From contig CAMLJY010000018.1 of assembly GCA_946480465.1 (NCBI GenBank), positions 1-64,000 of the forward strand: a stretch of DNA of 64,000 bases. The letters are read 5' to 3'. Origin of the DNA: an uncultured Burkholderiales bacterium (GTDB taxonomy: Bacteria; Pseudomonadota; Gammaproteobacteria; Burkholderiales; Burkholderiaceae). Shown here one piece after another: positions 52,599 through 62,002 of this stretch (positions within the stretch are counted from its first letter, which is position 1; each line of letters opens with the position of its first letter). The notes under the pieces are model-generated. The model saw nothing but the letters and a program-made list of their open reading frames with translations. It searched no databases and was not told the DNA's origin. The position numbers were made by a program, and so were the translations under genes.

Positions 52599-53678
52599 AT
52601 GCAACGTCGCCATTTCATGCGCCATTCCGGCCTGACCGGTGTTCTCGCCGCCAGCGCCGCGCCGGCCGTGCTCGCCCAGGCGCAGTTGCGCTGGCGCCTG
52701 GCCTCGAGCTTTCCACGGTCGTTGGACACGCTGTTCGGCGTGGCCGACGTGTTCGCCGCCAAGGTGCGCGAGCTGTCCGGCGGGCGCTTCGTGATCAGCA
52801 CCCATCCCGCCGGTGAACTGGTGCCCGCCTACGGCGTGGTGGACGCGCTGCAGAACGGCACCATCGAATGCGCGGGCACGGGCCCCTACTACTTCTTCGG
52901 CAAGGACGACACCTTTGCCCTGGGCGGCGGCATTCCGTTCGGGCTGAACAGCCGCCAGATGACGGCCTGGATGTACGAAGGCAATGGCCTGAAGCTGATG
53001 CGCGAGTTCTACCGCCGCTACAGCATCGTCAACTTCCCGATGGGCAACACCGGCGCGCAGATGGGTGGCTGGTACCGGAAGGAACTGAAGGCACTGGAAG
53101 AACTGAAGGGCCTGAAGATGCGCATCGCCGGCTTTGCCGGCAAGGTGGCCGAGCGCCTGGGCGTGGTGCCGCAGAACCTGCCGGGCGGCGAGATCTACCA
53201 GAGCCTGGAGAAAGGCACGATCGACGCGGCCGAATTCGTCGGGCCCTGCGACGACGAGCGCCTGGGGATGCACAAGGTGGCCCCCTGGTACGCCTACCCG
53301 TCGTGGTGGGAAGGCGGCACGCAACTCGACCTGTTCGTCAATGCCAAGGCCTACGAGGCGCTGAGCGCCGAATACAAGGCCATTGTCGAAGCCGCCGCGG
53401 CCTATGCGCACACCGACACGCAGGCCAAGTACGACATCCGCAACCCGGCCGCGCTGCGGCGCCTGGTGGCCGGCGGCGCCAAGCTGTTTCCGTTCCCGAA
53501 GGAGATCCTGGCCGCCGCCTTCAAGGAATCCCTGTCGCTGTGCAGCGACATCTCGGCGCGCAACCCGGCCTGGAAGAAGATCTACGAGGACATGGCCTCC
53601 GTGCGCCGCGACACCAGCCTGTGGTTCCGGTTCGCCGAGGCAGGATTCGACGGCTTCATGCAGTCGCGCAAGTTCTGA
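52599..53678 (+). CDS. TRAP-type substrate-binding protein (DctP family), orphan
   Basis: 359 residues with a Tat-like signal (QRRHFMRHSGLTGVLAASAA). Family motifs: LRWRLASSFPRSLDTLFGVA, FVISTHPAGELVPAYGVVDA, ECAGTGPYYFFGKDDTFALG, LKGLKMRIAGFAGKVAERLG and QSLEKGTIDAAEFVGPCDDE. The best fit is the TRAP group binding 2-oxo or carboxylic acids. AAAGGAGACAAAGC precedes ATG 52599. No dctQ or dctM membrane gene is next to it. It follows a cache-domain two-component system. Confidence 0.92.
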   Translation: MQRRHFMRHSGLTGVLAASAAPAVLAQAQLRWRLASSFPRSLDTLFGVADVFAAKVRELSGGRFVISTHPAGELVPAYGVVDALQNGTIECAGTGPYYFFGKDDTFALGGGIPFGLNSRQMTAWMYEGNGLKLMREFYRRYSIVNFPMGNTGAQMGGWYRKELKALEELKGLKMRIAGFAGKVAERLGVVPQNLPGGEIYQSLEKGTIDAAEFVGPCDDERLGMHKVAPWYAYPSWWEGGTQLDLFVNAKAYEALSAEYKAIVEAAAAYAHTDTQAKYDIRNPAALRRLVAGGAKLFPFPKEILAAAFKESLSLCSDISARNPAWKKIYEDMASVRRDTSLWFRFAEAGFDGFMQSRKF

Positions 53679-53712
53679 GCGCCGCGGCCGGCTTGGGCCG
53701 GGCCGCGGCGGC

Positions 53713-55620
53713 TCACACCTGCGCCAGCATCAGCCGTCCGGGCCCCGGGCTGATGTGCAGGCCGTCGCTGCGGCCCGACAGATAACGCTGGTTCAGCTCG
53801 TCCGGGCCCCAGGTCCGGCTGCTGGCAAAGCCCAGCGCCGCCACCGTCCGGGACAGGGCCTCCGGGTCGAAGTAGCTTTTCCAGGGTTCGCCGCGTTCGG
53901 CCAGCTGCGCGGCGATCTGCTCCATCGCGATGCGCATCATCGGCGACAGCGCGGCCAGCGGCGCGATGTACTCGAACAGCACTGCGCTGCCCTTGGCGCA
54001 GCCGGCGACGTAGCGCAGCGTGTCGATGACCGCGGCCTCGTCCAGGTACATCGTCACCCCGAGCCAGCTGAAGAAGGTGGGCTCGCCGGCGTCGAAGCCG
54101 GCGCGCGCCAGGCCTTCGGCCAGGCTCACCCGTTCGAAGTCGACCGGCACGTAGCGCAGCGAGGCGGGCGCCTCGATGCCCGCCTCGCGCAGGCGCTGCT
54201 GCTTCCAGGCCTGCGTGGCCGGCAGGTCGACTTCGAACATTCGGCCGGCCGCGTCATTAGAGCGGTAGGCGCTGGTGTCCAGGCCGGCGCCGAGGATCAC
54301 GTACTGCCGGACGCCGCGCGCCGACGCGGCCCGCCATTCGTCATCCGCGAAGCGGCTGCGCACGACCACCGAGCTGCGCAGGCCTTGCGCCATGGGGTTG
54401 CGGTACTTGTCGAGGTCGGCCCGCAGGGCGCGCACCTGCTGCTCGCCGAGGATGGCCAGCGCGAGCGGGTCGTCCAGCACCAGCGGCTGCTCCAGCAGCT
54501 GGTGGGCCGCGCGCTGCACCGCCACCATCATCGCGCTGGGCTTCGGACCGGCGTTTTCCGCGGGCACGTGGTGCGCCACGACGTGCGCGCGCTGCAGGTA
54601 GGCCAGCAGGGCCTCGTCCACACCGACGCCCAGCTGCAGGCCGGGCTCGCGCAGCATGGCCTCGCGCACGCGGGCGCCGAACGCCGCATCGTCGCCGCAG
54701 TAGCAGTCGCGGAACAGCTGCTGCCATCGCCGCACGATGTCCTGGACCGCGTCGGCCCGCACGTCCGTGCCGGCCTCCATCTGGGCGCGCAGCTCGGCCA
54801 CCAGCGCAGGCCAAGCGCCCAGGTACCCGGGCTGGGCGAGCTGGCGGCGCCGCAACTGCTCCGTCTCCGCCGCGCTCAGGTGCCTGGCGAACAGGGTGCA
54901 GCGGGCGTGGACGAAGGCTTCGCCGATCCACGCCAGCATGCCGCGCGTGATGCCGACGATGTCCTGCGCCCGGGGTTCGGCCTGCTGCAGCGCCATCATC
55001 TTGGCGGCCAGCGCCGGGTCGTTGCCGGTCATCCGGATCACCAGGTGCATCCAGCGCCAGGCCAGCGCCTGCGCCTCGGGGCCGTCGCCGGGCATCGCCT
55101 GGCGCATTGCCGTGCGCACTTCGTCGATCAGCGCCATCCACTCCGGATCCAGCGGCGGCGCGGCATCCGCCCCCGGCCTCACCAGGGTGTCGAGTTCTTG
55201 GTCGTTCAGGTGTCGTTGGTACACGTTCATCAGCTCCAGGGTGTCCAGCCAGTCGTCCGCAGCGGCCTGCCCGCCGGCGCACAGCAGGTCGAGCAGGCGC
55301 TGCAGGTGCCGGCTCAGGCGTTGTGCCCGGCGCGCATCGGCGTCGAGCGCGGCGATCTGCCGCCGCAGGATGTCCTGCGGCGCGGCGTCCGCGCCGTCCA
55401 GCGTCGCCTTGATCTCCGACAGCGAGCAGGCCAGGTGCTTCAGCGCTTCGATGCGGTGCAGCCGGGCCAGGTCGTTCACGTCGTACAGGCGCGCACCCCC
55501 CGGTGTGCGCAGCGACGGCGACAGCAGCCCGATCGCGTCGTAGTGGTGCAGGGTGCGGATGCTGAGCCCGGTCCGCTGGGCCAGTTGGCCGACCTTCAGC
55601 CGCAGGTGTTTGTCTTGCAT
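53713..55620 (-). CDS. MerR regulator fused to a TipAS-like domain and a SAM methyltransferase
   Basis: 635 residues. N-terminal MerR HTH (LRLKVGQLAQRTGLSIRTLH, then HYDAIGLLSPSLRTPGGARL) and dimerisation helix to ~120. A middle helical part resembles TipAS-type drug-binding repeats (MNVYQRHLNDQELDTLV; LVIRMTGNDPALAAKMM). From about 350 on a class I methyltransferase of the leucine-carboxymethyltransferase-like TIGR00027 type follows (LVLDDPLALAIL, RQYVILGAGLDTSAYR, PTFFSWLGVTMYLDEAAV). This three-part fusion is unusual. ATG 55620 is directly downstream of its own MerR-type promoter. Confidence 0.88.
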   Translation of the reverse strand: MQDKHLRLKVGQLAQRTGLSIRTLHHYDAIGLLSPSLRTPGGARLYDVNDLARLHRIEALKHLACSLSEIKATLDGADAAPQDILRRQIAALDADARRAQRLSRHLQRLLDLLCAGGQAAADDWLDTLELMNVYQRHLNDQELDTLVRPGADAAPPLDPEWMALIDEVRTAMRQAMPGDGPEAQALAWRWMHLVIRMTGNDPALAAKMMALQQAEPRAQDIVGITRGMLAWIGEAFVHARCTLFARHLSAAETEQLRRRQLAQPGYLGAWPALVAELRAQMEAGTDVRADAVQDIVRRWQQLFRDCYCGDDAAFGARVREAMLREPGLQLGVGVDEALLAYLQRAHVVAHHVPAENAGPKPSAMMVAVQRAAHQLLEQPLVLDDPLALAILGEQQVRALRADLDKYRNPMAQGLRSSVVVRSRFADDEWRAASARGVRQYVILGAGLDTSAYRSNDAAGRMFEVDLPATQAWKQQRLREAGIEAPASLRYVPVDFERVSLAEGLARAGFDAGEPTFFSWLGVTMYLDEAAVIDTLRYVAGCAKGSAVLFEYIAPLAALSPMMRIAMEQIAAQLAERGEPWKSYFDPEALSRTVAALGFASSRTWGPDELNQRYLSGRSDGLHISPGPGRLMLAQV

Positions 55621-55626
55621 GCCGGA

Positions 55627-55657
55627 ACGATAGAACCTCACGCAACGTGAGGTGCAA
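55627..55657 (-). promoter_or_regulatory. MerR-type promoter with 19-bp spacer and palindromic operator
   Basis: On the minus strand -35 TTGCAC (55657-55652) and -10 TATCGT (55632-55627) are 19 bases apart, the overlong spacer that MerR proteins correct by twisting DNA. The spacer region carries the perfect inverted repeat ACCTCACG-CAA-CGTGAGGT (55635-55653, plus-strand view). The expected transcription start falls on or next to the ATG at 55620, so the mRNA should be leaderless. Confidence 0.8.
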
Positions 55658-55709
55658 GTGCCGGGCTGTCCAGGGGCGGGCGTTCAGTGCCCGCCGGGGG
55701 TGGCGAGGC

Positions 55710-56108
55710 TCAGCGCGACAGGGAGGCGGCAGCCCACACGGCCAGCGCCACGGCGACGGCCAGCCAGAGCAGCACGATCACCACGCCGCCCACCCGGCTG
55801 CGCGGCTTCGAGGCACGGTCCGCCAGCCACTGCTCCGCCTTCCGGCGTGAATCGGCCAGCACCGGCGGCGGAAGCAGCCGCACGGTGAGCCAGATCAGCA
55901 GCGGCAGCAGGATGACGTCGTCGAGGTAGCCGAGCACCGGAATGAAGTCCGGGATGAGGTCGATCGGGCTGAGGGCATAAGCCACGACGAAGCCCGCCAG
56001 CGCCTTGGCGTACCACGGGGTCGCCGGATGGGCCCGTGCGAACCAGAGCGTCATCGCATCGCGCTTGACGCGCCGTGCCCAGGCGCGGGTCGTCTCAACC
56101 AGGCCCAT
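55710..56108 (-). CDS. DUF1232 (YkvA-like) membrane protein
   Basis: 132 residues. The DUF1232 signature is present: WYAKALAGFVVAYALSPIDL then IPDFIPVLGYLDDVILLPLL. A second hydrophobic segment at the C-terminus (GGVVIVLLWLAVAVALAVWA) makes two membrane regions. Function of the family is unclear. ATG 56108 is chosen; ATG 56129 would add seven residues. Confidence 0.85.
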   Translation of the reverse strand: MGLVETTRAWARRVKRDAMTLWFARAHPATPWYAKALAGFVVAYALSPIDLIPDFIPVLGYLDDVILLPLLIWLTVRLLPPPVLADSRRKAEQWLADRASKPRSRVGGVVIVLLWLAVAVALAVWAAASLSR

Positions 56109-56150
56109 CGAGCGGCTTGGCGGCTGCACTGCTGAAGGGCCGCGCTCCGG

Positions 56151-56582
56151 TCAAGGCCGCGAGACGCGCCGGCCCTGGGCATCGACCACGGCCTCGCCGT
56201 CTTCCTTGGTGAAGGGGCCGCGCTGCGGCGAAGGCAGGATCTCGAGCACGGCTTCAGACGGACGACACAAGCGGGCGCCCAGCGGCGTGACGACCACCGG
56301 CCGGTTCATCAGGATCGGCTGCTGGACGATGAAGTCGAGCAGCTGGCCGTCCGTCCACTTCGGGTCGTCGAGCTGCAGTTCGTCGTAGGGCGTGCCTTTG
56401 CGGCGCAGCAGGTCGCGCACCGGAATGCCGAGCGCCGCGACCAGCCCGGCCAGCGTCTCGCGGCTGGGCGGCGTCTTCAGGTACTCGATGACCTGCGGCT
56501 CTTCGCCGCTGTTGCGGATCATCGCGAGCGTGTTGCGCGAGGTGCCGCAGGCGGGGTTGTGGTAGATGGTGATCGTGGACAT
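56151..56582 (-). CDS. arsC: Arsenate reductase, glutaredoxin-linked type
   Basis: 143 residues. The catalytic cysteine lies in IYHNPACGTSRNTLAMI (C12), and the arginine-bearing RPVVVTPLGARLCRPSEAVL and PPSRETLAGLVAALGI complete the ArsC fold. It reduces arsenate to arsenite using glutathione and glutaredoxin. No other ars gene is nearby, so it works alone or with an efflux pump elsewhere. The gap to the DUF1232 gene is about 40 bases. Confidence 0.93.
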   Translation of the reverse strand: MSTITIYHNPACGTSRNTLAMIRNSGEEPQVIEYLKTPPSRETLAGLVAALGIPVRDLLRRKGTPYDELQLDDPKWTDGQLLDFIVQQPILMNRPVVVTPLGARLCRPSEAVLEILPSPQRGPFTKEDGEAVVDAQGRRVSRP

Positions 56583-56805
56583 GGTCGTTGGCGTGCAGTC
56601 GTCGAAGGCCTGGCTTGGCGAACACTGCAGTGTCGCCGCCCGCAGCCTGGCCCGAGGCAGCGATCGCTCCTTATTGATCTGAGCGGCTCGCTCTTCGATA
56701 TCCGCGCCGAGCCGCCATCCAAGAATCGCCGTCCCGGAAGTCCGGGCGTTGCGGCCAGAAGGCACTTCATGGTGTCATGCACACGGCCCGCCGCGGACCG
56801 GCTTT

Positions 56806-59800
56806 TCACCCGCACGTGCCGACGTAGCCACACGCGGTGCAGAAGTCGCAGCCGTCCCGGGAGATCAGCGCGGCATTGCCGCACTCCGGGCAGGCGGCCC
56901 CGGCCAGCATGGGTGCATCCACTGCGTGGGCGGGTGCCGCCGCGGGTGCGGCGCTGTCGGGCACCTGCAGGATGCCCATGCGCCGCAGGGGGTGCCCGGT
57001 TTCGTCCAGCACGCCGAGCATCGCGTAGCGGTGGATCACCAGGCGGGCGATGTAGGCCACGGTCGAGGGCCAGGTCTGCTGGCGCTGCTGGTCGCGCGGC
57101 AGGCCGGGCACGAAGGCCATGAAGTGGCCCAGCGGTTCGGCGTAGCTCAGCAGCTTGCGCAGCTTCATGCCGATCCATGCCGGGTCGAGCACGCGCATGT
57201 CCAGCGACAGGATGCGGGCCAGGCCGTCCATGGCCTTCGGGTAGTTGCCGGCGAAGCCGATGGCGCAGGGGCGGGTGACGCCGCCGCGGCCATCGGCATC
57301 GGGCAATAGCACTTCCTTCAGCGTGAGGGTGAAGTCTTCGCCGCTGGCGGGGTTGTGGATGTCGACCGACCAGGCCAGCGTGCCGTCGGGGCCGGTCTGG
57401 GGTTCGTCGCGGCTGAACATGGCGTCCAGCACCGGCGTCGGAGCCGACGCCGCGCCATCGGACCACAGGCCCAGCTGCTCGCAGCGCCAGCGGATGACGG
57501 CCGCGGTGGCGGCGACCACGCCTGGGAATTGCCGTGGCGCGCCCTGGGGCGGGAACGGCATCTCGAAGGCGCGTTCTTCCTGCACGGTCGCCAGGGCGTC
57601 GAGTTTCAGCCGCGCCCAGGCCGCGTCTTTTGCGCGCAAGTCCATCGACAGGGTCTTGGCCAGCGCACCCAGGGCGCGCGGCTGTTCCGCGCCGTTGACC
57701 CAGACCTCGAACGGGGCGGCGTGGCCGCGGCCATCGGGCAGTTCGCCGACGAAGAGCGCGAACTCGCCGAAGGGGTGGCGGATCATGTAGGTCCACGACG
57801 GGTTGCCGGCCGGCAGGTCGGGCCGGCCGGGCCAGCGCAGCGACGCCAGCACCGCCTGGGGCGCGCGGGCCAGGGCCAGGCGCTGGTTCGCCGGCGTGGC
57901 CGGTGCGGCCGCGGGCTCGGCGGCCGCGGCGGCGGCAGCAGGCAGGCTGATGGCCGGGCTTGCAGGGGTGCCGCCCGGCACGATCTGCGCCGCGGCCGCG
58001 GCCCCTGCAGCGGGCTGCACCAGGGGGAGGGCCCCGGCGGCCAGCGGCGCTGGCGCGGCGCTCAGCACGGCGCCCAGCACCGCGTTCGGACGGTAGGTTG
58101 CCAGGCCCTTCAGGCCCGCGCTCCAGGCCTCGAGGTACAGGTGCTGGAAGTCGGCATAGGGGTAGTCCGCGGGTACGTTGACGGTCTTCGAGATCGCGGT
58201 GTCGATCATCGGCGCCACCGCGGCCACCATCGCCAGGTGGGCCTGCGCGCTCATCTCCAGCGCGGTGACGAAGGCCGGCGTCAGCGGGGCGTCGGCACCC
58301 TTCAGGTGGCGGTACAGGCGCCAGGCATGGTCCTCCACCGCGTGCTCGCGCCAGCCGCCTTCGGGCAGGCGCTTTTTGCGGGTGTAGGTCCAGGAGAACG
58401 CGGGCTCGATGCCGTTGCTGGCGTTGTCGGCGAAGGCCAGGCTGATGGTGCCGGTCGGCGCGATGGCCAGCAGGTGCGAATTGCGCAGGCCATGGGCGCG
58501 GATGCGTTCCTTCAGCGCCGCGGGCAGGCGGGATGCGAAGCTGGCGTGGGACAGCAGCAGGTCGGCGTTGAAGAGCGGGAAGGCGCCCCGTTCCTCGGCC
58601 AGCGTGATGGAAGCGTCGTAGGCCGCGTCGCGCATCACCTCTGCGATGCGGCGGGCGGCGTGGCGAGCCTCGTCGCTGTCGTAGTGCAGGTTCAGCATCA
58701 CCAGCGCATCGCCCAGGCCGGTGAAGCCCAGGCCCACGCGGCGCTTGCTGCGCGCTTCCGCCGCCTGTTGCGGCAGCGGCCAGGGGCTGAGGTCGAGCAC
58801 GTTGTCCAGCATGCGCACGGCGGTGCGGGCCAGTGCGGCGAAGGCGGCCTCGTCGAAGCGGGGCGCTGGGCCGAAGGGGTCGCGCACGAAGCGCGTCAGG
58901 TCGATGGAGCCGAGGCAGCAGCAGCCGTAAGGGGGCAGCGGCTCCTCGGCGCAGGGATTGGTGGCCGCGATGGTTTCGCAATAGGCGAGGTTGTTGTCCT
59001 GGTTGATGCGGTCGAGGAACAGAACCCCCGGCTCGGCATGGTCGTAGGTGGACCGCATGATCTGGTCCCACAGCGCCCGGGCCGGCACGCGGCGGTAGAC
59101 CCACAGCTCGCCCTGGTCGTCGGCCGAGCGCGCTGCCGGCGTTGCCCGCCGCGCGGCGGGATCCTGGCCGCGTCTTTCGGATGCTGGCAAGCGGTGCGCG
59201 CCGGCGGCCTTCTGCGCGGGCCCGGGCTCGGCGCGGTGCGTCAGCGCGATGCTGCGGTCGTCGCGCACCGCCTGCATGAAGGCATCGGTGAGGCCGATCG
59301 AGAGGTTGAAGTTCGCCAGGTCCCCGGCGTCCTTGGCGTGGATGAATTCCTCGATGTCGGGATGGTCGCAGCGCAGCACGCCCATTTGCGCGCCGCGCCG
59401 GGCGCCGGCGGATTCCACCGTTTCGCAGCTGCGGTCGAAGACGCGCATGTACGACACCGGCCCCGAGGCGCTGGACTGCGTGCTGGCCACCCAGGCGCCG
59501 CGCGGGCGGATGCGGGAGAAGTCGTAGCCCACGCCGCCGCCCAGGCGCATGGTCTCGGCGGCCTCGGCCAGCGCGGTGTAGATGCCGGGGTGGCCGTCTT
59601 CGGTGCTGGTGATGGAGTCACCCACCGGCTGCACGAAGCAGTTGATCAGCGTGGCCGACAGCGCAGTGCCCGCGGCCGAGTTGATGCGGCCCGCGGGCAC
59701 GAAGCCATCGCGCTGCGCCTGCAGGAAGCGCGCCTCCCAGGCGGCGCGCTGCTCCGGCACCTCGGCCTGGGCCAGGGCCCGCGCCACGCGGCGGCGCACG

Positions 59801-59913
59801 TCGTCCACGCTGCGTTCGTCGCCCTTGGCGTACTTTTCGCGCAGCACCTCGTCGCTGATGGGCTGGGCAGGCAGCGACGCGGTGCTGGGCGCGGTATCGG
59901 CGACGGGGTTCAT
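56806..59913 (-). CDS. nrdJ: Adenosylcobalamin-dependent ribonucleotide reductase (class II)
   Basis: 1035 residues. Core: [57 protein letters not shown], and the radical/thiol site [20 protein letters not shown], then [20 protein letters not shown]. Extra features: a Pro/Arg/Ala insertion near residues 225-265 and an Ala-rich linker (~690-740) before two TSCPD-type regions ([36 protein letters not shown]), ending in zinc cysteines [22 protein letters not shown]-type. Reduces NDPs or NTPs with B12, needing no oxygen. GGAG lies 7 bases before ATG 59913; a LexA-like box is 15 bases upstream. Confidence 0.93.
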   Translation of the reverse strand: MNPVADTAPSTASLPAQPISDEVLREKYAKGDERSVDDVRRRVARALAQAEVPEQRAAWEARFLQAQRDGFVPAGRINSAAGTALSATLINCFVQPVGDSITSTEDGHPGIYTALAEAAETMRLGGGVGYDFSRIRPRGAWVASTQSSASGPVSYMRVFDRSCETVESAGARRGAQMGVLRCDHPDIEEFIHAKDAGDLANFNLSIGLTDAFMQAVRDDRSIALTHRAEPGPAQKAAGAHRLPASERRGQDPAARRATPAARSADDQGELWVYRRVPARALWDQIMRSTYDHAEPGVLFLDRINQDNNLAYCETIAATNPCAEEPLPPYGCCCLGSIDLTRFVRDPFGPAPRFDEAAFAALARTAVRMLDNVLDLSPWPLPQQAAEARSKRRVGLGFTGLGDALVMLNLHYDSDEARHAARRIAEVMRDAAYDASITLAEERGAFPLFNADLLLSHASFASRLPAALKERIRAHGLRNSHLLAIAPTGTISLAFADNASNGIEPAFSWTYTRKKRLPEGGWREHAVEDHAWRLYRHLKGADAPLTPAFVTALEMSAQAHLAMVAAVAPMIDTAISKTVNVPADYPYADFQHLYLEAWSAGLKGLATYRPNAVLGAVLSAAPAPLAAGALPLVQPAAGAAAAAQIVPGGTPASPAISLPAAAAAAAEPAAAPATPANQRLALARAPQAVLASLRWPGRPDLPAGNPSWTYMIRHPFGEFALFVGELPDGRGHAAPFEVWVNGAEQPRALGALAKTLSMDLRAKDAAWARLKLDALATVQEERAFEMPFPPQGAPRQFPGVVAATAAVIRWRCEQLGLWSDGAASAPTPVLDAMFSRDEPQTGPDGTLAWSVDIHNPASGEDFTLTLKEVLLPDADGRGGVTRPCAIGFAGNYPKAMDGLARILSLDMRVLDPAWIGMKLRKLLSYAEPLGHFMAFVPGLPRDQQRQQTWPSTVAYIARLVIHRYAMLGVLDETGHPLRRMGILQVPDSAAPAAAPAHAVDAPMLAGAACPECGNAALISRDGCDFCTACGYVGTCG

Positions 59914-59927
59914 GGCGGCTCCGGCGA

Positions 59928-59943
59928 CTGTACGGATGTACAG
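59928..59943. promoter_or_regulatory. LexA-like (SOS) box upstream of nrdJ
   Basis: CTGTACGGATGTACAG fits CTGT-N8-ACAG, the LexA consensus used by gamma- and beta-proteobacteria, and is palindromic for six bases on each side. It lies 15 bases before the nrdJ start, over or just downstream of a promoter, where repression would work. Confidence 0.6.
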
Positions 59944-60070
59944 CATACGGCCTGCGCCTGGATGTCGCGATCAGGGTTTCTCGCGCCTCCCCACGGGGCG
60001 CGGGCGAGAACGGCTGGTGGCGGCGGGTGGCAGCGGCCCGCGGAGGTCGCCGCCACGCCGCCGCCGACGC

Positions 60071-60814
60071 TCAGGCCAGCTGCGAGCGCATGCGCTGCGC
60101 GCGGTCGCGCGGCGCCGGGTGGGTGGACAGCCAGTTCGCGTCGCCGCCGCCAGACAGCTTGTCCAGCTTTTCAAGCGCGCTGACCGCCGCCTTGCGGTCG
60201 TGCTTGCGGCGCGACAGGAATTGCATCGCGTAGTCGTCGGCCTCGTTCTCGTTGCCCTGCGAATGCTGTGCCCGCACGACCTTGACGAACAGCTCGCCCA
60301 GTTCCGACTCGGCCAGCACCGCGGCCTTGCCGCCGGCCGCGGCCGCGGCCTGCTGCAGCGCACCGGAGCTGAGGGCCAGCTGCATCCGCTTCTTGGAGTG
60401 GCCGGCGTGCACGTGGCCGATCTCGTGGCCGATGACGTAGCGGATCTCGTCGTCGGTCATCATGTCCATCAGGCCGCTGTAGAAACGGATCGAACCATCG
60501 GCGGTGGCGAAGGCGTTCACCTCCGGCGTCATGTAGACCTTGTAGTTCAGCGCCAGGCCCTGGTCCTCGCGGCAGCTGGCGGTCAGCGCGGCCAGGCGCT
60601 TGGCATGCGGGCTGTTCGCCGCGGCGATGGGGGCGCCGGCGTCCATCTGCTCGACCATGCGGCGCGATTGGGCGCGCACCTCGTCGTCGCTGAGGTTCGC
60701 GGCGGTGGCCGCGCCCTTGGCGGCGCCCAGCGCCTTGCCGAGGTCGAAGGCGAAACTTTGCGGCGCCAGCGCGGCGGCGGGCAGCAGCAGCAGGGATTGG
60801 CGGCGGGTGATCAT
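60071..60814 (-). CDS. M48-family metalloprotease
   Basis: 247 residues with a Tat/Sec-type signal (MITRRQSLLLLPAAALAPQS). Zinc site: EIRYVIGHEIGHVHAGHSKK (H130, E131, H134) and the downstream glutamate in NENEADDYAMQFLSR. The rest matches short periplasmic M48 proteases (BepA/LoiP-like peptidase core) without TPRs. It probably removes misfolded envelope proteins. The RIP-like gene is 131 bases upstream on the same strand. Confidence 0.92.
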   Translation of the reverse strand: MITRRQSLLLLPAAALAPQSFAFDLGKALGAAKGAATAANLSDDEVRAQSRRMVEQMDAGAPIAAANSPHAKRLAALTASCREDQGLALNYKVYMTPEVNAFATADGSIRFYSGLMDMMTDDEIRYVIGHEIGHVHAGHSKKRMQLALSSGALQQAAAAAGGKAAVLAESELGELFVKVVRAQHSQGNENEADDYAMQFLSRRKHDRKAAVSALEKLDKLSGGGDANWLSTHPAPRDRAQRMRSQLA

Positions 60815-60945
60815 GCAGGTACTCCAGAAATGACGAATCGGATGCGACTGTGGTCCGGCGGCGCATCAAGCCGGTTGCGCGCGCTTCGGGCGGCGCGTTT
60901 CCTTGGTTTCAGAGCTGCTCCCAGGGGTCGGCGGGAAGGGGCCCT

Positions 60946-61617
60946 TCAGCCCGGGCGCTTGAGCACCTTGATCTCGCGCGCCAGCGCCTGCAGGCGGCCG
61001 TCCACGCGCGACAGGTCGATCCGCTCGCTGAATCGGCGCTGCAGCGGCGTGAGCTGCGCGCGCGGACGCAGCGCGATGTCGCGCGCGGCGGGCGACATCG
61101 CATTGAAGACGGCTTCGCTGGCCTGACCCCACAAATGAGCGGCCGCCCGCATCTGCACGATGGGCAGCATGGTCGGCGCGCCGACCAGGCCGGTGGTGCT
61201 GGTGCGGATGACCTGGCCGATCACGGTGGCGATGTGGTCGTTGCGCAGCGACTCGGCGACGCAGAAGACCACCAGCGTGTTCAGTTCGAACACCCGCTCC
61301 GGTGCGGGCTTGCCCAGCTCGTACAGCGCGTTGTCCAGCGACATCGGCTCGCCGCGCAGGCGGTCCAGTGTCTTCGCGTACTGCTCGATGAGCCGGCCGT
61401 TCACGTGCAGCACGTACAGGTCGCGCTCGCGCAGCGTCATGCGCACGCCGCGCCCGCCGCTGCGCGGCTGCACCATCAGCTCGAAGGTCTGCTCGCCCGC
61501 CCGGCAGACGCGGTAGAACGCGTTGTCGAAGCGGATGAGGTTGCTGTCTTCGGTGACGGCATCGCGGATCTGCTGGATCTGCGCGGCCCAGTCGTGGGAA
61601 ACGCGAAGGATGAACAT
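60946..61617 (-). CDS. Ribosome-inactivating-protein-like (rRNA N-glycosidase fold) protein
   Basis: 223 residues, no signal peptide. By-eye alignment to plant and bacterial RIPs: FILRVSHDWAAQIQQIRDAV with N-terminal FxLxxxxxYxxxIxxxR; VRMTLRERDLYVLHVNGRLI with the RIP ..nLYvvgY... strand (Y68); LVVFCVAESLRNDHIATVIG with the active-site ..QMxxEAARFxyIe helix (E122, R125 as ExxR); and AAAHLWGQASEAVF with ..ENSWGRLSxAI (W163). RIPs remove one adenine from the ribosomal sarcin-ricin loop. The segment between Y68 and E122 is shorter than in ricin, and the second tyrosine is unclear. Without a signal it would act inside the cell or need another exit route. No obvious immunity gene. Call depends on structure comparison. 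Confidence 0.6.
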   Translation of the reverse strand: MFILRVSHDWAAQIQQIRDAVTEDSNLIRFDNAFYRVCRAGEQTFELMVQPRSGGRGVRMTLRERDLYVLHVNGRLIEQYAKTLDRLRGEPMSLDNALYELGKPAPERVFELNTLVVFCVAESLRNDHIATVIGQVIRTSTTGLVGAPTMLPIVQMRAAAHLWGQASEAVFNAMSPAARDIALRPRAQLTPLQRRFSERIDLSRVDGRLQALAREIKVLKRPG

Positions 61618-62002
61618 CGGGCACTCCTGGGACGCCGGGCTCGCCGGTGCGGCAGCGTGACGGCCGCGGGCCCGGTCGGCATCCTCAAGGCGAACGATGC
61701 GCCGGCGCGGGCGGGGTCGACAGTGGCTCAAGTCATGTGCGGCCGCCATGCGGCGGTCGAGATTGCAAGCAATCTTGTCGGGTCGGGCAGGTGGTCCGTC
61801 ATTGTGAAAACTTGTTGCGGCGGCCGTCGTGGCCTGCTTGGCGGCGGCGGAGTGTACGAGAGATGCGCCGATCGGGGACCAGGCGGCAGATGACGCGTCG
61901 ATTGTGTGATATTCAATGCACTTCGCCGCGGCGGGCGCCGGCCGCGGGTACGGCGATTGCGGTGGTGATGCGAGGGGCTGAGGCGGCGCGCCGGGAGCAG
62001 CG
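61618..62002. promoter_or_regulatory. Divergent gap between the RIP-like gene and the NTF2-like gene
   Basis: 385 bases, AT-richer than the surroundings. The palindrome AGATTGCAAGCAATCT (61760-61775; seven-base arms around AA) lies 143 bases upstream of the RIP-like start. TTGTGTGATATTCAATG (61903-61919) is a possible promoter element toward the plus-strand gene. No coding frame was supported. Confidence 0.4.

Noticed and set aside
57355..60183. A 942-codon open frame on the plus strand
   Set aside because: Antisense to nrdJ with repeated Gly/Arg/Gln/Val composition; shadow of the codon bias of the real gene.
61728..61916. Small minus-strand open frame upstream of the RIP-like gene as a possible immunity gene
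   Set aside because: Composition is shadow-like, no ribosome binding site, and no conserved pattern. An antitoxin claim would have no support.
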